Source: Thalassococcus_A lentus
Lineage (GTDB): Bacteria > Pseudomonadota > Alphaproteobacteria > Rhodobacterales > Rhodobacteraceae
NCBI RefSeq assembly: GCF_028023555.1
Contig: NZ_JAQIOY010000004.1
Span: 62,001 to 126,000, forward strand
Direction of reading: 5' to 3'
Length of the DNA stretch: 64,000 nt
Part shown: positions 54,362 to 62,785 of the stretch, piece after piece
Layout of the letters: each line of letters opens with the position of its first letter
Numbering within the stretch: the stretch's first letter is position 1
Translations under genes and position numbers: made by a program
Notes under the pieces: generated by a model
What the model was told of the DNA's origin: nothing
Databases searched by the model: none
The model's input: only the letters and a program-made list of their open reading frames with translations

Positions 54362-54427
54362 GCGAGAATCACGCTGAATTTCAGCTATTTACGTTCGGAA
54401 TATACCTGTCCTACCCCCATTTTTATT

Positions 54428-54444
54428 GTTCGGTATGGCCGAAC
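54428..54444. terminator. Small inverted repeat GTTCGG-TATGG-CCGAAC
   Basis: A six-base stem with a five-base loop followed by TTTATCTT, 70 bases after the Ig-like gene. Either a weak terminator for the first two genes or an operator for the following genes. Evidence does not separate these. Confidence 0.4.
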
Positions 54445-54522
54445 TTTATCTTCAGAAATGGACGAATATTCAAAATAATACCCTGCGCCTAATGTCCGTT
54501 CACGATTGAAAGGACCTGGCTG

Positions 54523-54849
54523 ATGAACGCCACAGCAAACTTTGAAACCGAGTATGCGGCGCGGTATCTGGCGAACTTGTGCAAGCACTTTGCCCGACGC
54601 ATTCCCACAACACACCAAGACACCTTCGGAACCGTCGAGTTTCCGTTTGGCCGTTGTCAAATGTCGGCTCACCAAAACCGCCTGACCCTTGAAGCGTTTG
54701 CCGATGACGCGACTGGGCTTGGCCAGGTCACGGAACTGGTGACGCGGCATCTCGAACGTTTCGCATTTCGTGAAAACCCGCTGCTGGACTGGCAGCTGAA
54801 CACCGGCTCATCCCCGGAAATCCATTCCCCGAGAAAGGACACCCTATGA
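54523..54849 (+). CDS. DUF2218 family protein
   Basis: A 108-residue cytoplasmic protein matching the DUF2218 pattern (LCKHFARRIPTTHQDTFGTV, then GRCQMSAHQNRLTLEAFADD and HLERFAFRENPLLDWQ). Function unknown; members are often near iron-uptake genes, which fits the ferric reductase 4 kb away only loosely. Its stop overlaps the next start by four bases. Confidence 0.88.
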   Translation: MNATANFETEYAARYLANLCKHFARRIPTTHQDTFGTVEFPFGRCQMSAHQNRLTLEAFADDATGLGQVTELVTRHLERFAFRENPLLDWQLNTGSSPEIHSPRKDTL

Positions 54850-55688
54850 TTACCCGTACGATGTTATCCGCGGCTTCCCTGAGCTTTGCGGCCACCTGCG
54901 CCGTTATGGCTGATAGCGCGACCAACAAGGCGTTCGTTCTGGATGCTTTGGAGGCAACTGTTCTCTCTGGCGATGTAGAGGCGGTCGAACAGTTCTTCGC
55001 GCCTGACTACATTCAGCACAATCCGATGTTCCCGAACGGGGTCGACGGACAAAAAGGTGTGGTTGCATTTCTATCCGGAACCGAGGGTTTCAAAGCTGAC
55101 TACGTTCGTGTCATCGCTGATGGTGACATGGTTGCGGTGCACGCCCGCTACGAAGGCTTTGGTCCGGTTGCAACCATCGGCTTTGACGTTTTTCGCGTCC
55201 AAGACGGTTTGATCGTCGAGCACTGGGACAACCTCATTCCAGAAGAAGCCCCAAACCCGTCCGGACATACACAGATCGATGGCGCGACTGAAATCACAGA
55301 CCTCGAAAAGACCGAAGAGAACAAAGCCAAGGTTCTGGAGTTTATCACCAAATCGCTGATCGAGCACCAAGAGGTCGACATCACGGACTACATCAGCCCG
55401 GTCACATACATTCAGCACAACCCTCAGGTTGGTGATGGGCTCGAAGGGTTTGGTGCCTTCATGGCGCAGATCGCCGAACAGGGAATTTCGATGGAATACA
55501 CGAAGGTCCATCACGTGATCGCAGAAGGCAATTTCGTTCTGACAATGTCTGAAGGCTCATTCGGCAAAGACGCGATGGCCTTCTACGACCTGTTCCGGCT
55601 CGAAGAGGGCCTGATCGTTGAACATTGGGACGTGATTGCGCCGATGCCGGGGCCTGATGCGCCAGCGAACGAAGCCGGCAAGTTCTGA
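54846..55688 (+). CDS. Exported protein with two SnoaL/NTF2-like domains
   Basis: A 280-residue protein with a signal peptide (SLSFAATCAVMA) and two tandem SnoaL-like domains, each starting with a Y-I-Q-H-N-P motif (DYIQHNPMF near 56 and TYIQHNPQV near 180) and ending with GLIVEHWD. The internal duplication is plain. SnoaL-like proteins are cyclases, hydrolases or binding proteins; the substrate is unknown. Confidence 0.85.
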   Translation: MITRTMLSAASLSFAATCAVMADSATNKAFVLDALEATVLSGDVEAVEQFFAPDYIQHNPMFPNGVDGQKGVVAFLSGTEGFKADYVRVIADGDMVAVHARYEGFGPVATIGFDVFRVQDGLIVEHWDNLIPEEAPNPSGHTQIDGATEITDLEKTEENKAKVLEFITKSLIEHQEVDITDYISPVTYIQHNPQVGDGLEGFGAFMAQIAEQGISMEYTKVHHVIAEGNFVLTMSEGSFGKDAMAFYDLFRLEEGLIVEHWDVIAPMPGPDAPANEAGKF

Positions 55689-55718
55689 CCGGATAATCCA
55701 ACCAAGGCAGATGAACAA

Positions 55719-56216
55719 ATGAACCGCAGAACTCTTATGAAAACCACCCTTGCGAGCGCGCTCGCAACAATTCTCGCACAACACGCAGGAGCACAGACAA
55801 TGGACGAAACCAGCCAGAAATCCTTTGACACCGTCATGGCCTTTATGGGCGCAATGGGGCAGGGCCCCGACGCGATGTCACCGCTCATGGCCGACGACAT
55901 GGTTTGGCGCAACGAAGGCGATAAGAGCATCCCGTGGGTCCACGGCGGGATCGAAGGCAAAGAGGCAATCTTTGAATTCCTGGGCGTATTCGGCGCCGGT
56001 TTGCAGACCACCAAATGGGAAAACACAGATGCATTTGCATCGGGCGATACCGTCGCCGTCTTCGGTGTCATGAACGGCATCACCACAGCCAGTGGTCAGG
56101 AAATTGGCGAGTTCAGCTTCGCTTTGCGCGCCAAGGTCCGCGACGGCCAGGTCGTGCTTTGGCACTGGTTCGAAGACAGCTTTGCACTGAGCCAAGCTTA
56201 CCACAAGCGCGGCTAG
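55719..56216 (+). CDS. Exported SnoaL/NTF2-like protein
   Basis: A 165-residue protein with a twin-arginine-type leader (NRRTLMKTTLASALATILA) and a single SnoaL-like fold (DDMVWRNEGDKSIPWVHGG, VLWHWFEDSFAL). It follows the double-SnoaL gene in the same operon. Function unknown. Confidence 0.82.
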   Translation: MNRRTLMKTTLASALATILAQHAGAQTMDETSQKSFDTVMAFMGAMGQGPDAMSPLMADDMVWRNEGDKSIPWVHGGIEGKEAIFEFLGVFGAGLQTTKWENTDAFASGDTVAVFGVMNGITTASGQEIGEFSFALRAKVRDGQVVLWHWFEDSFALSQAYHKRG

Positions 56217-56256
56217 TCGATCCCCCATTTCAACCAACAAACGAAAGAGAAACACC

Positions 56257-57138
56257 ATGAAAAACGTTTTGTCTCGCCGCGATCTTTTGCAGGGCGCTGC
56301 CCTGTCGGCCGGTGCTGTTGCACTGATCCGCGCAGGCCTCACACCGACACCCGCTCGTGCCCAAGGAAGCCTGCCCGCTGGCACTGTCCACTCCTTTGCC
56401 AAGGCGGGTGTGCGCTTTCACACCTACGTATCGCCCGCGCAGGCCGTGAATGTAACGGCTCACGTGATCGAGTTGGGCGACCAGCTTCTGGTCGTGGATT
56501 CGACATTCCTGCCGCCCACGGCAATGGAACTGGCCGACGTGATCGCCTCGACGGGCAAGCCCGTCCACACGGCCTATGTCAGCCATGAGCACCCGGACCA
56601 TTGGGGCGGGGTTTCCACTCTGGGCGATCTGAACTTTGTCACCCTGCCAGAGATCCGCGAAGGCCTGCGGGCCGAAGCGACCAACGGCGAAAACCCCGAA
56701 CCCACATCGCTGTTGAACGGCGCAGATCTGGCGTTGGGCATGACCGAGATCGGTGGCGTAGCGGTTGAGTTCCGGGCCTACGACAATGCCGAAGCGCCCA
56801 AGGCCATCGTCGCCGTCCTGCCTGAGCAGAAGGTCGCAGTGGTGCAGGATCTTGTCTATAACGGCGTCTATTTTGCGCCGGGTGTCGATCGCAAAAATTG
56901 GATCGCGACGCTTGAATCTTTCCGTGATGACCCAGCCTTTGAAACCTTGCTGGTGGGGCACGGCTTGCCGACAACGCGCGGTGAGTTGGATTCGGCCATC
57001 GCCTATCTGAAAACCTTCGACGCCGCATGGGATGCCGGTGCCACACCGGATGACGTGAAGGCTGCCATGATGACAGCCTACCCAAGCTATGACGGTGCCT
57101 TCCTGCTGGGGCTGATCGAGCCCTACTGGGACAAGTAA
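56257..57138 (+). CDS. Exported metallo-beta-lactamase-fold hydrolase
   Basis: A 293-residue protein with a twin-arginine leader (SRRDLLQGAALSAGAVALI) and zinc motif His110-E-His112-P-Asp114-His115, then VVQDLVYNGVY and LVGHGLPTT for further ligands. Tat export suggests folding before transport. The substrate, perhaps a lactone or ester, cannot be read from sequence. Part of the LysR-linked operon. Confidence 0.87.
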   Translation: MKNVLSRRDLLQGAALSAGAVALIRAGLTPTPARAQGSLPAGTVHSFAKAGVRFHTYVSPAQAVNVTAHVIELGDQLLVVDSTFLPPTAMELADVIASTGKPVHTAYVSHEHPDHWGGVSTLGDLNFVTLPEIREGLRAEATNGENPEPTSLLNGADLALGMTEIGGVAVEFRAYDNAEAPKAIVAVLPEQKVAVVQDLVYNGVYFAPGVDRKNWIATLESFRDDPAFETLLVGHGLPTTRGELDSAIAYLKTFDAAWDAGATPDDVKAAMMTAYPSYDGAFLLGLIEPYWDK

Positions 57139-57210
57139 GTCGCGTTGGCGCGGTGTCTGCACGGCACCGCGCCCGAACCTTTCAAAGACAAACGAACCCG
57201 AGAAAAGATA

Positions 57211-57600
57211 ATGACGAACAAACCCTATCTCATTCCGCGCATTCTTATAGGCCTTATGGGGCTGGTCATGCTGGCGGCGACGATACCCGCATACGCAAAT
57301 CCCACGTCAAACCCGGGCCTGATCAACCTTGTCGATCCTGCATTGTCGCTCGGTGAATCCGCTGGTGCCTTTCTTGGACGTCAGTTGACCGTAATTTTGA
57401 TTGCCTTGATCGGCGCGTTTACCGGCCTGCGCCACATCGTGATGATGGGCGGTTTCGGCATGGCCTTCATGAATGGTCACGACGCGTTTTTCATGGGATT
57501 GATCGGCGGCCCGGATTTCCGTGCAGCAGCCATTGCGGGGTTGGTCTTTGCCATTCTTGGCATCCTGTCCATTGCGCTGGTGTGGCGCAAACCTGCCTGA
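57211..57600 (+). CDS. Small membrane protein (DUF4345-like)
   Basis: A 129-residue protein with about four hydrophobic segments (ILIGLMGLVMLAATIPAYA; QLTVILIALIGAFTGLRHIV; and AIAGLVFAILGILSIALVW). I chose the ATG at 57211 over an upstream TTG. The layout resembles small DUF4345-type membrane proteins. Last gene of the operon; function unknown. Confidence 0.7.
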   Translation: MTNKPYLIPRILIGLMGLVMLAATIPAYANPTSNPGLINLVDPALSLGESAGAFLGRQLTVILIALIGAFTGLRHIVMMGGFGMAFMNGHDAFFMGLIGGPDFRAAAIAGLVFAILGILSIALVWRKPA

Positions 57601-57624
57601 TAACATAAAATCCGAAAAAACATA

Positions 57625-57722
57625 TTAAATGACTATTTCCTCGGGTTTTGGTCGCTTGTTGGCCATGTGTTTCCTCCGTTCTCCTAAACATAGCGGAGGA
57701 CCACTTCAGTGGGGGAGGATCA
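57625..57722 (-). mobile_element. Remnant of an IS3-family insertion sequence (left/start end)
   Basis: On the minus strand, a terminal-repeat-like end TGATCCTCCCCCACTGAAG begins at 57722; AGGAGAACGGAGG then leads to an ATG at 57666 that opens MANKRPKPEEIV, typical of IS3-family OrfA starts. The frame ends after 13 codons at 57625, so the rest of the transposase is lost and only the promoter end is left. Identification rests on memory of IS3 OrfA N-termini and IS ends. Confidence 0.7.
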
Positions 57723-57943
57723 GCTTGGCAACACGTTACGACCGGTGCCCGAAGGTCTTCCTCTCAACCATCGCTCGAACGGCTCTCGTCGTCTATTGGT
57801 TATGAGTCCTGACTTTAGATGGTTGACTTTGTAAGTCGCAATTGATTTTTGGCATGGCACCCACTACGTTGTTGCTCAGCTTTCTCGTATCGCCAATTGA
57901 ATAGGTAACTGAAGTGATGAATAATTGGAATGCTGCATAGAGT
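57723..57943. other. Intergenic, possible further IS debris
   Basis: A stretch GGTTATGAGTCCTGAC near 57797 resembles insertion-sequence ends I have seen, but I cannot assign a family or find its partner. No gene seen. Confidence 0.3.
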
Positions 57944-58489
57944 TTGATTTTGGCAAAGATTAGACTATTGACAAAAAACGATTTTCTGCATGGGCAGGCC
58001 ATTAGGGGCAGGACAACAGCGCTAGCCTGCATCTCTTCAGTTGGTGCTATTTTTTTGATGCATCCGGTTATAACTCGTGCCTATAATCGCAGTGAAAATT
58101 TCGCAAACTTGGTTAATCAAGTTTTTGCTTCCCGTGTAGACTACTATGCGTCAAGAAGCCCAGAAAGCCTTCTATATTTAGCGACTTCATTGCTAATTGT
58201 TCCAATAGTTGCAATATTTTTGGTATTTAGTGCTCTCCAAAGATTTGCACCTTCCAAGAGCTTCCATTCTGATGTGGAACGAGATCATTTCAAACTGGCC
58301 GTTCATCTAATTTTTCCATTAGTTGTATTTTTTGTTTTCTTTTTTCTTGGATTGCGGAGCCCGTCAGGCGACCCGTACAGGCTGGCCCCATTGTTTGAGA
58401 TACCGTTTCTCCCATTTATGATGTCGCCACTTCCTATTTTTTTGGCAGTGGCTTGTTTTCCATTTTTTCCTCTTTTTAAGAAGCATTGA
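57944..58489 (+). CDS. Hypothetical multi-pass membrane protein
   Basis: A 181-residue protein with about four hydrophobic segments (TTALACISSVGAIFLMHPVI; LLIVPIVAIFLVFSALQRF; LIFPLVVFFVFFFLGL; MSPLPIFLAVACFPFF). TTG start. Composition is AT-richer than the genes to the left, suggesting transfer. No family recognised. Confidence 0.6.
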   Translation: MILAKIRLLTKNDFLHGQAIRGRTTALACISSVGAIFLMHPVITRAYNRSENFANLVNQVFASRVDYYASRSPESLLYLATSLLIVPIVAIFLVFSALQRFAPSKSFHSDVERDHFKLAVHLIFPLVVFFVFFFLGLRSPSGDPYRLAPLFEIPFLPFMMSPLPIFLAVACFPFFPLFKKH

Positions 58490-58564
58490 AGAATGAATAC
58501 TTCTCCCGGTAAAGCCAACGTCCATGACCTCCGCACCGGCCACCTGCCACTCATCCAGCCAGCG

Positions 58565-58813
58565 CTAGAGTGGCTTTAGGTAAGTTGTCCACCTCTCCAA
58601 AGGAGCTTTCGCACTATTTGTCGGATTGCCGGGTATTTTCACAAACAGTCTGAAGTCACTCGGGTGGGTCAATGCCTCGTCCAATGCATTGTCATCACGA
58701 AACAAATCCAGCGTCGGATCGATCCAATTCCGAAAGAAGTCGTGCATGGCGACAAAACGATCGGCAATTGGAATCCCCACACGTTCATCGAATATTGAAT
58801 CTAAACCAAAGGC
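58565..58813 (-). pseudogene. C-terminal fragment of an unrecognised protein
   Basis: An 82-residue open frame on the minus strand (from ...LDSIFDERVGIPIADRFVAM to ...ERWTTYLKPL) bounded by a stop upstream and lacking a convincing start. Natural composition suggests a real coding remnant, truncated at its N-terminus. Family unknown. Confidence 0.4.
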
Positions 58814-58911
58814 TCAGTGACCGGACTGATTGCAAGGCGCCGGAAACTATCGTTCAAATGGACCCTAGGCCAATCATGCATTAACTTCCAATTTGGACCA
58901 ATCCGATAGGG

Positions 58912-59193
58912 TTGGTCACGTTTGGAAAATTGTTGATAAAATTACTTTACATATTTATTGTTGCTGTCGCTTTCTTGTCGACTGTTCGGTGGTTGAGCGT
59001 TTCTCCATCAACAAAAATTCTAGGATTAAAGGATAAATTTCCGGTGGGCACTGCCGAGGAAAAACTTGTCGCCGTTATTCGAAGTGAGCAATTTTCCATT
59101 GCTGAAAGAAGAGGTGATCTGTGGTTCGAGAAACACAAAAAAAGCCCAAATGGATTTTTTTATGGATCTGTTCTAGATACGGCCCCTGACTAA
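58912..59193 (+). CDS. Hypothetical membrane-anchored small protein
   Basis: A 93-residue protein: one N-terminal hydrophobic helix (LLIKLLYIFIVAVAFLSTV) and a soluble tail (EKLVAVIRSEQFSIAERRGD). TTG start and weak ribosome-binding signal. AT-rich like its neighbours. No family recognised. Confidence 0.45.
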   Translation: MVTFGKLLIKLLYIFIVAVAFLSTVRWLSVSPSTKILGLKDKFPVGTAEEKLVAVIRSEQFSIAERRGDLWFEKHKKSPNGFFYGSVLDTAPD

Positions 59194-59252
59194 ATCGAAA
59201 ACTCAGGTTGCACGCTTCGATTTGCATTTAAAAGGCACTCACCGGGACTCGG

Positions 59253-59569
59253 GTGGATATTGATTTCCACACGTACTATGCCGTTTGGTGCAGCAGTTCC
59301 GGTACAATCACTTTTATTGAAACGCCAAATGAAATTTGGATTGGTAACAAGTAAAGGCACTGGATATGGATGGCAGGAGCATCGCAGTAGGCGAAAACTT
59401 TGTAGCGGGAACTGGGTATGTGCACACACGCGGTTTGCTTATGGGTCCAAATGGCATTGTTAGGGCGAGAATAAAGGTGCAGCCGAGTGGTTAGCTAGGC
59501 AGCAATTTTGCATTGGCCATCGGTATCTGCGCTTCATTTTCTTTGACAATCCCAGTAGTACAGGCCTAG
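59253..59569 (+). pseudogene. Probable frameshifted remnant of a small protein
   Basis: One frame from GTG 59253 reads VDIDFHTYYAVWC...FIETPNEIWIGNK and stops at 59354. The shifted frame from 59351 reads VKALDMDGRSIAVGENFV...ARIKVQPSG and reaches a TAG at 59494, beyond which the same frame stays open to 59569. Both halves look coding. I read this as a broken gene with one frameshift and possibly one nonsense codon. No family recognised. Confidence 0.35.
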
Positions 59570-59908
59570 GTGAAGTGGCTCTCTTGCATCCGTTTGCACC
59601 TTCAATAGTTTGCGAAAACACTACATCAGATCGATAGAGTTTTCGGAGTGAAGGTCAATAATTTCGTTCTCAATTCCACACTTATCATGTTCCGAGACGT
59701 TGCCATCATATACAAGTGAGTTTGCATTCTCACTTCGCCTTGCTAACTTTGCCGTCAGAAACACAGGGTACCCTGTTGGGAGTACGGGGCGTGTCATGAA
59801 GAAATTACTTATAGTCGCGCGCAAGAAGACATCTGTTGACAGGCGCTGTCGCTTCAAGAATTCTTGCTGGGTCAACTTCACAGCTCGAAGTGCGGATAGC
59901 CAACTCAA

Positions 59909-60106
59909 ATGATGCTATTAATTCACTTTTTTATTCTTTGTGTGTTGGGCGTCTGCTCTTTTTTGGCTGTACGCCTTCTTTTAAAAAACTGGAAAAAAGG
60001 TAATTTTATTCCAGACTTTTCCGATAAAAAGGATCGGCAGCAATTTGGACTTGTATATTTTGGTATTTTCGTAGTTATGCTCCTAGCGTCAATCTTTGAT
60101 TTTTAG
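59909..60106 (+). CDS. Hypothetical small membrane protein
   Basis: A 65-residue protein with two hydrophobic segments (LLIHFFILCVLGVCSFLAVR and FGLVYFGIFVVMLLASIF). ATG start, no strong ribosome-binding site. AT-rich; no family recognised. Confidence 0.45.
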   Translation: MMLLIHFFILCVLGVCSFLAVRLLLKNWKKGNFIPDFSDKKDRQQFGLVYFGIFVVMLLASIFDF

Positions 60107-60115
60107 GGTTTAAAT

Positions 60116-60265
60116 GTGAGGGAAGTAACGCAAAGCAGCGGTCCCTTTCAAGAGGGCACGACTGGGCATGGTGTGTCATTTGGCTTTGAGGCTGGGAGAG
60201 GTATTGCGCTGCAGTTTGAAATAACCTCTATCGCTGAAGGCGAAGTTCAGCCGGGCCAAGAATAA
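60116..60265 (+). CDS. Short open frame, possible gene fragment
   Basis: A 49-codon frame from GTG 60116, containing GTTGHGVSFGFEAGRGIALQ, with natural composition. Ten bases after the preceding stop. It may be a C-terminal fragment rather than a complete gene. No gene is seen between 60266 and the tRNA fragment. Confidence 0.3.
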   Translation: MREVTQSSGPFQEGTTGHGVSFGFEAGRGIALQFEITSIAEGEVQPGQE

Positions 60266-60435
60266 TTTTTGGATCGATATGATAGTAGTGCTTCAAGTCC
60301 TTCGGGACTCGCCTCACGAAGTAGATAACACCGTCTTTGATAAATGAGCGAGGTGCAGTTCAGTTCTCCGCCATGTTCTACGGTAGCTCCATCCTAAGAC
60401 AAAGCTGAGGCCTTACAATGCTTTGGCGGAAGCTT

Positions 60436-60482
60436 TGGTGCCCGGGGGCGGAATCGAACCACCGACACGAGGATTTTCAATC
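60436..60482 (-). other. tRNA-Phe(GAA) 3' fragment, integration attachment site
   Basis: Read on the minus strand, 47 bases match the 3' part of a tRNA-Phe: anticodon loop TTGAAAA, 3' anticodon stem, T arm with GGTTCGATTCC and acceptor end CCCGGGCACCA. The 5' half (D arm and acceptor 5' strand) is missing; sequence beyond 60482 is unrelated. This is the displaced 3' end left at the far border of an element integrated in tRNA-Phe. Confidence 0.9.
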
Positions 60483-60850
60483 GTCAAAACCAATGGACAT
60501 TTTCCATTTAAAAACATATGGTTACCTCCATTTCGCCAAAATTTGTGTATGCGAATGTGTAAGGAAAATCCGCATTTCTCACGGTTTTCACTCTTACACG
60601 AGTTGGGCTGAGATGTGAATCCAGCCCATTGACCTGCGGACAGCGAAAACGACCGCTCAATACGCCAAATCAAGGCCTTAAATACCAAGTCCTCGGGCGT
60701 GTGTAGCGGTTGTGTAAGGATTGCTGGAAAGACCAGCCAACCAGCTGGATTGATAACATCAATCCGTCGGTCGAGGGGTACATAGTGCCCACTCCCTAAC
60801 AAGTACCCCCATAATTTTCGGCTATCGCATTGAAAATTGGGGATACATTT

Positions 60851-61090
60851 GCCCCCGATTGTCGCGCGTTTACACCGCGACCCAATGTCTGCTTCTTGCC
60901 TCCGAAACTCCGGCTGCGGTCTAACGCCAGCGCACCAGAGCAGCCATTGGGTCGCGGTGACACGAAACCGCATCCAAGCCCGCCACACGTCGCATACGCG
61001 ACGGGCGGACTTGGGCGTTTTCGGCCCCGTCGACAATCGGGGGCGAACGAGTTCAAAAGGCCGCAAGGGGATACCCCCCGCCTTTTGAAC
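60851..61090. repeat. Nested inverted-repeat structure
   Basis: Outer arms GCCCCCGATTGTCG (60851-60864) and its complement (61031-61044), 14 of 14, enclose two hairpins: 15-base arms at 60873-60887 / 60945-60959 (CACCGCGACCCAATG), and 60974-61014 (CCAAGCCCGCC, one mismatch, with inner GTCGC-ATAC-GCGAC). A further hairpin, GTTCAAAAGG / CCTTTTGAAC, lies at 61051-61090. The whole could fold as a branched RNA or single-stranded DNA. Nothing coding is convincing in 60483-61274. Confidence 0.85.
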
Positions 61091-61274
61091 CTCGCCACCT
61101 TCGTATCCTCATGCGGCGAGAACAGGGCGATCTGCTATCGCTCCACGCCCAGACAGGTTGCCGATATGCTCGGGAACCCGAGCCAGGCAACAAGGAACAA
61201 AACGGTCAGGAAGCCTGAACAGGCTGACCCGTTTTGAAGGGAACCCTTTGTCGGCATACCGCCGACACAACCAA

Positions 61275-62696
61275 TCAGATACGTTCCATCTCTTCGAAGA
61301 TGCGCACCATGGCGTAGGTGTCGAGCTTGCAGTATTCCAGCATGTCTGCCCGAAGCCGGTCACGGTCTTCACCAGCAGCCATCACGATCAACCGCTTCCA
61401 CGCCTCCATTGCATCCGTGCCGTTCGCGACAGCCATCCCAGCGTAGTTCAAATCGCTCGCCAGAACTGGCAGAACCTTCTTGATGGATGTCGACCCGCCA
61501 AAGGCGATGTCGACATAGGCCGCTGCAAATATGTCCTCAAGGTCGAGTGTTCGATCAATCAGGCTGTTCAGGAACTCTGCCTTATCAGGAAACTGCTTTG
61601 CCATGGTCTTGTTCTGAGTGTTCTCAAACGAGGCGTGCCAGGAGATGACGCTGCCTGTTGGCCCGATGTGTTGTTGCATGTGCTCGACCATGGCACGCGG
61701 CAAAGCCGCCTCATCGGCAAGGTACTCGACATGCACCAATTCCAGATCGTCTGGCGTGCGCTTAACGTGCAGAGAGTATTGAAACGGGATCGGCGATTGC
61801 GGGCGCGCGCCGTCCACTATCGGGACGGCGGAGGCGTAGGTTTCATAGTCGAGAAAATAAAGCGGATATTCCGCCTTGCTGAACCAGCTCGACAGCGCCG
61901 CGTGATCGATCACTGGCGCTTTCAGTTGCGCCGAACGCAGCACAAAGGCTTGCTTGTCCGTAACCTCATCCAAGCCAATCTCATCCAGATCGAAGCGCCC
62001 TTCACCAATAAAGGTTTCGAGTTTGGCTTTGGAAATGCGGGGAAGATTGTAGATCGATGGGTTGGGGATGTCTTTGTTGAAATACGCGAAGCTGTCGCAA
62101 TGATTGGCCTTGCTCAGCGTTAGGCAGGAACACGAGGATTCGTCGATTTCGGTAGCATCCAGAAGCACCAAAGCTTGGTCAATTTCAGCACGAATTTCCT
62201 CGGCTATGTCGCGCACGTCGGACGTCACTTTAGAGAAGGTCAAAAGCGCCTGGGGGTCGACGTCACCATCACGGACATAGTCGCCATTTAGATGCACGAT
62301 GAAGACATCTCGAACGTTTTGCCCGACCTCTTCGGCTGCGATCGTCTGAAAGCAGGCATCCTTGATCTGGTTGTGCTGCGCGTCGGTCTTCACCCTGGTC
62401 GAGGATTTGATCTCATAGAGATTGACTGAGCCGTCCTCATTCGTCCGAACCATATCGGCTTTGGCGTAGAGACCCCGATCCGTCTGGAAAACTGTCTGAA
62501 AGGAAAAATGCGCCGCATCCTCACCAGCTTCTATCAGCTGGCGGACATAGGCCTCCACCTCATAACCTTCAGCGGCGAGCTTCTTGGCATAGTCGGAAAA
62601 CTCGCCATGGGGGTAGTCATCGGGTTTGTGCTTGAGCAGCCAGAGCGACTTTGGGCAATGCAGGTATTGGATGAAATCTGTTTTTGAAATTTGCAT
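61275..62696 (-). CDS. DUF2779 protein: Cas4-like nuclease fused to DnaQ-like exonuclease
   Basis: A 473-residue protein. The N-terminal half looks like a Cas4/AddB-type PD-(D/E)XK nuclease: Cys14 in LHCPKSLWL, Asp81 in AKADMV, Glu95-x-Lys97 in LYEIKSST, and Cys189/191/200 suggesting an Fe-S site. The C-terminal half starts FLDYETYASAVP, a DEDD-exonuclease-type motif, and ends in a helical section. ATG at 62696; upstream frame rejected. DUF2779 proteins are often found in mobile or defence contexts. Confidence 0.8.
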   Translation of the reverse strand: MQISKTDFIQYLHCPKSLWLLKHKPDDYPHGEFSDYAKKLAAEGYEVEAYVRQLIEAGEDAAHFSFQTVFQTDRGLYAKADMVRTNEDGSVNLYEIKSSTRVKTDAQHNQIKDACFQTIAAEEVGQNVRDVFIVHLNGDYVRDGDVDPQALLTFSKVTSDVRDIAEEIRAEIDQALVLLDATEIDESSCSCLTLSKANHCDSFAYFNKDIPNPSIYNLPRISKAKLETFIGEGRFDLDEIGLDEVTDKQAFVLRSAQLKAPVIDHAALSSWFSKAEYPLYFLDYETYASAVPIVDGARPQSPIPFQYSLHVKRTPDDLELVHVEYLADEAALPRAMVEHMQQHIGPTGSVISWHASFENTQNKTMAKQFPDKAEFLNSLIDRTLDLEDIFAAAYVDIAFGGSTSIKKVLPVLASDLNYAGMAVANGTDAMEAWKRLIVMAAGEDRDRLRADMLEYCKLDTYAMVRIFEEMERI

Positions 62697-62785
62697 GGGT
62701 AACTCACAATGTGACTGACTGAATTGTACCCTAGGTGGCAGCCCTACCAAAGAAAAAGGGCTCGGAAACTTCCAAGCCCTTCGGG

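Noticed and set aside
59621..59908. A 95-residue minus-strand frame in the AT-rich zone
   Set aside because: TTG start abutting the next gene and no recognisable domain; composition is acceptable, so it remains unresolved rather than supported.
60436..60482. Complete tRNA-Phe gene
   Set aside because: Only the 3' 47 bases are present; the D arm and 5' acceptor strand are absent, so it cannot be a functional tRNA.
60830..61237. A 135-residue protein across the inverted-repeat region
   Set aside because: The frame is explained by high GC content and the inverted repeats; composition is unnatural, with no start signal and no recognisable domain.
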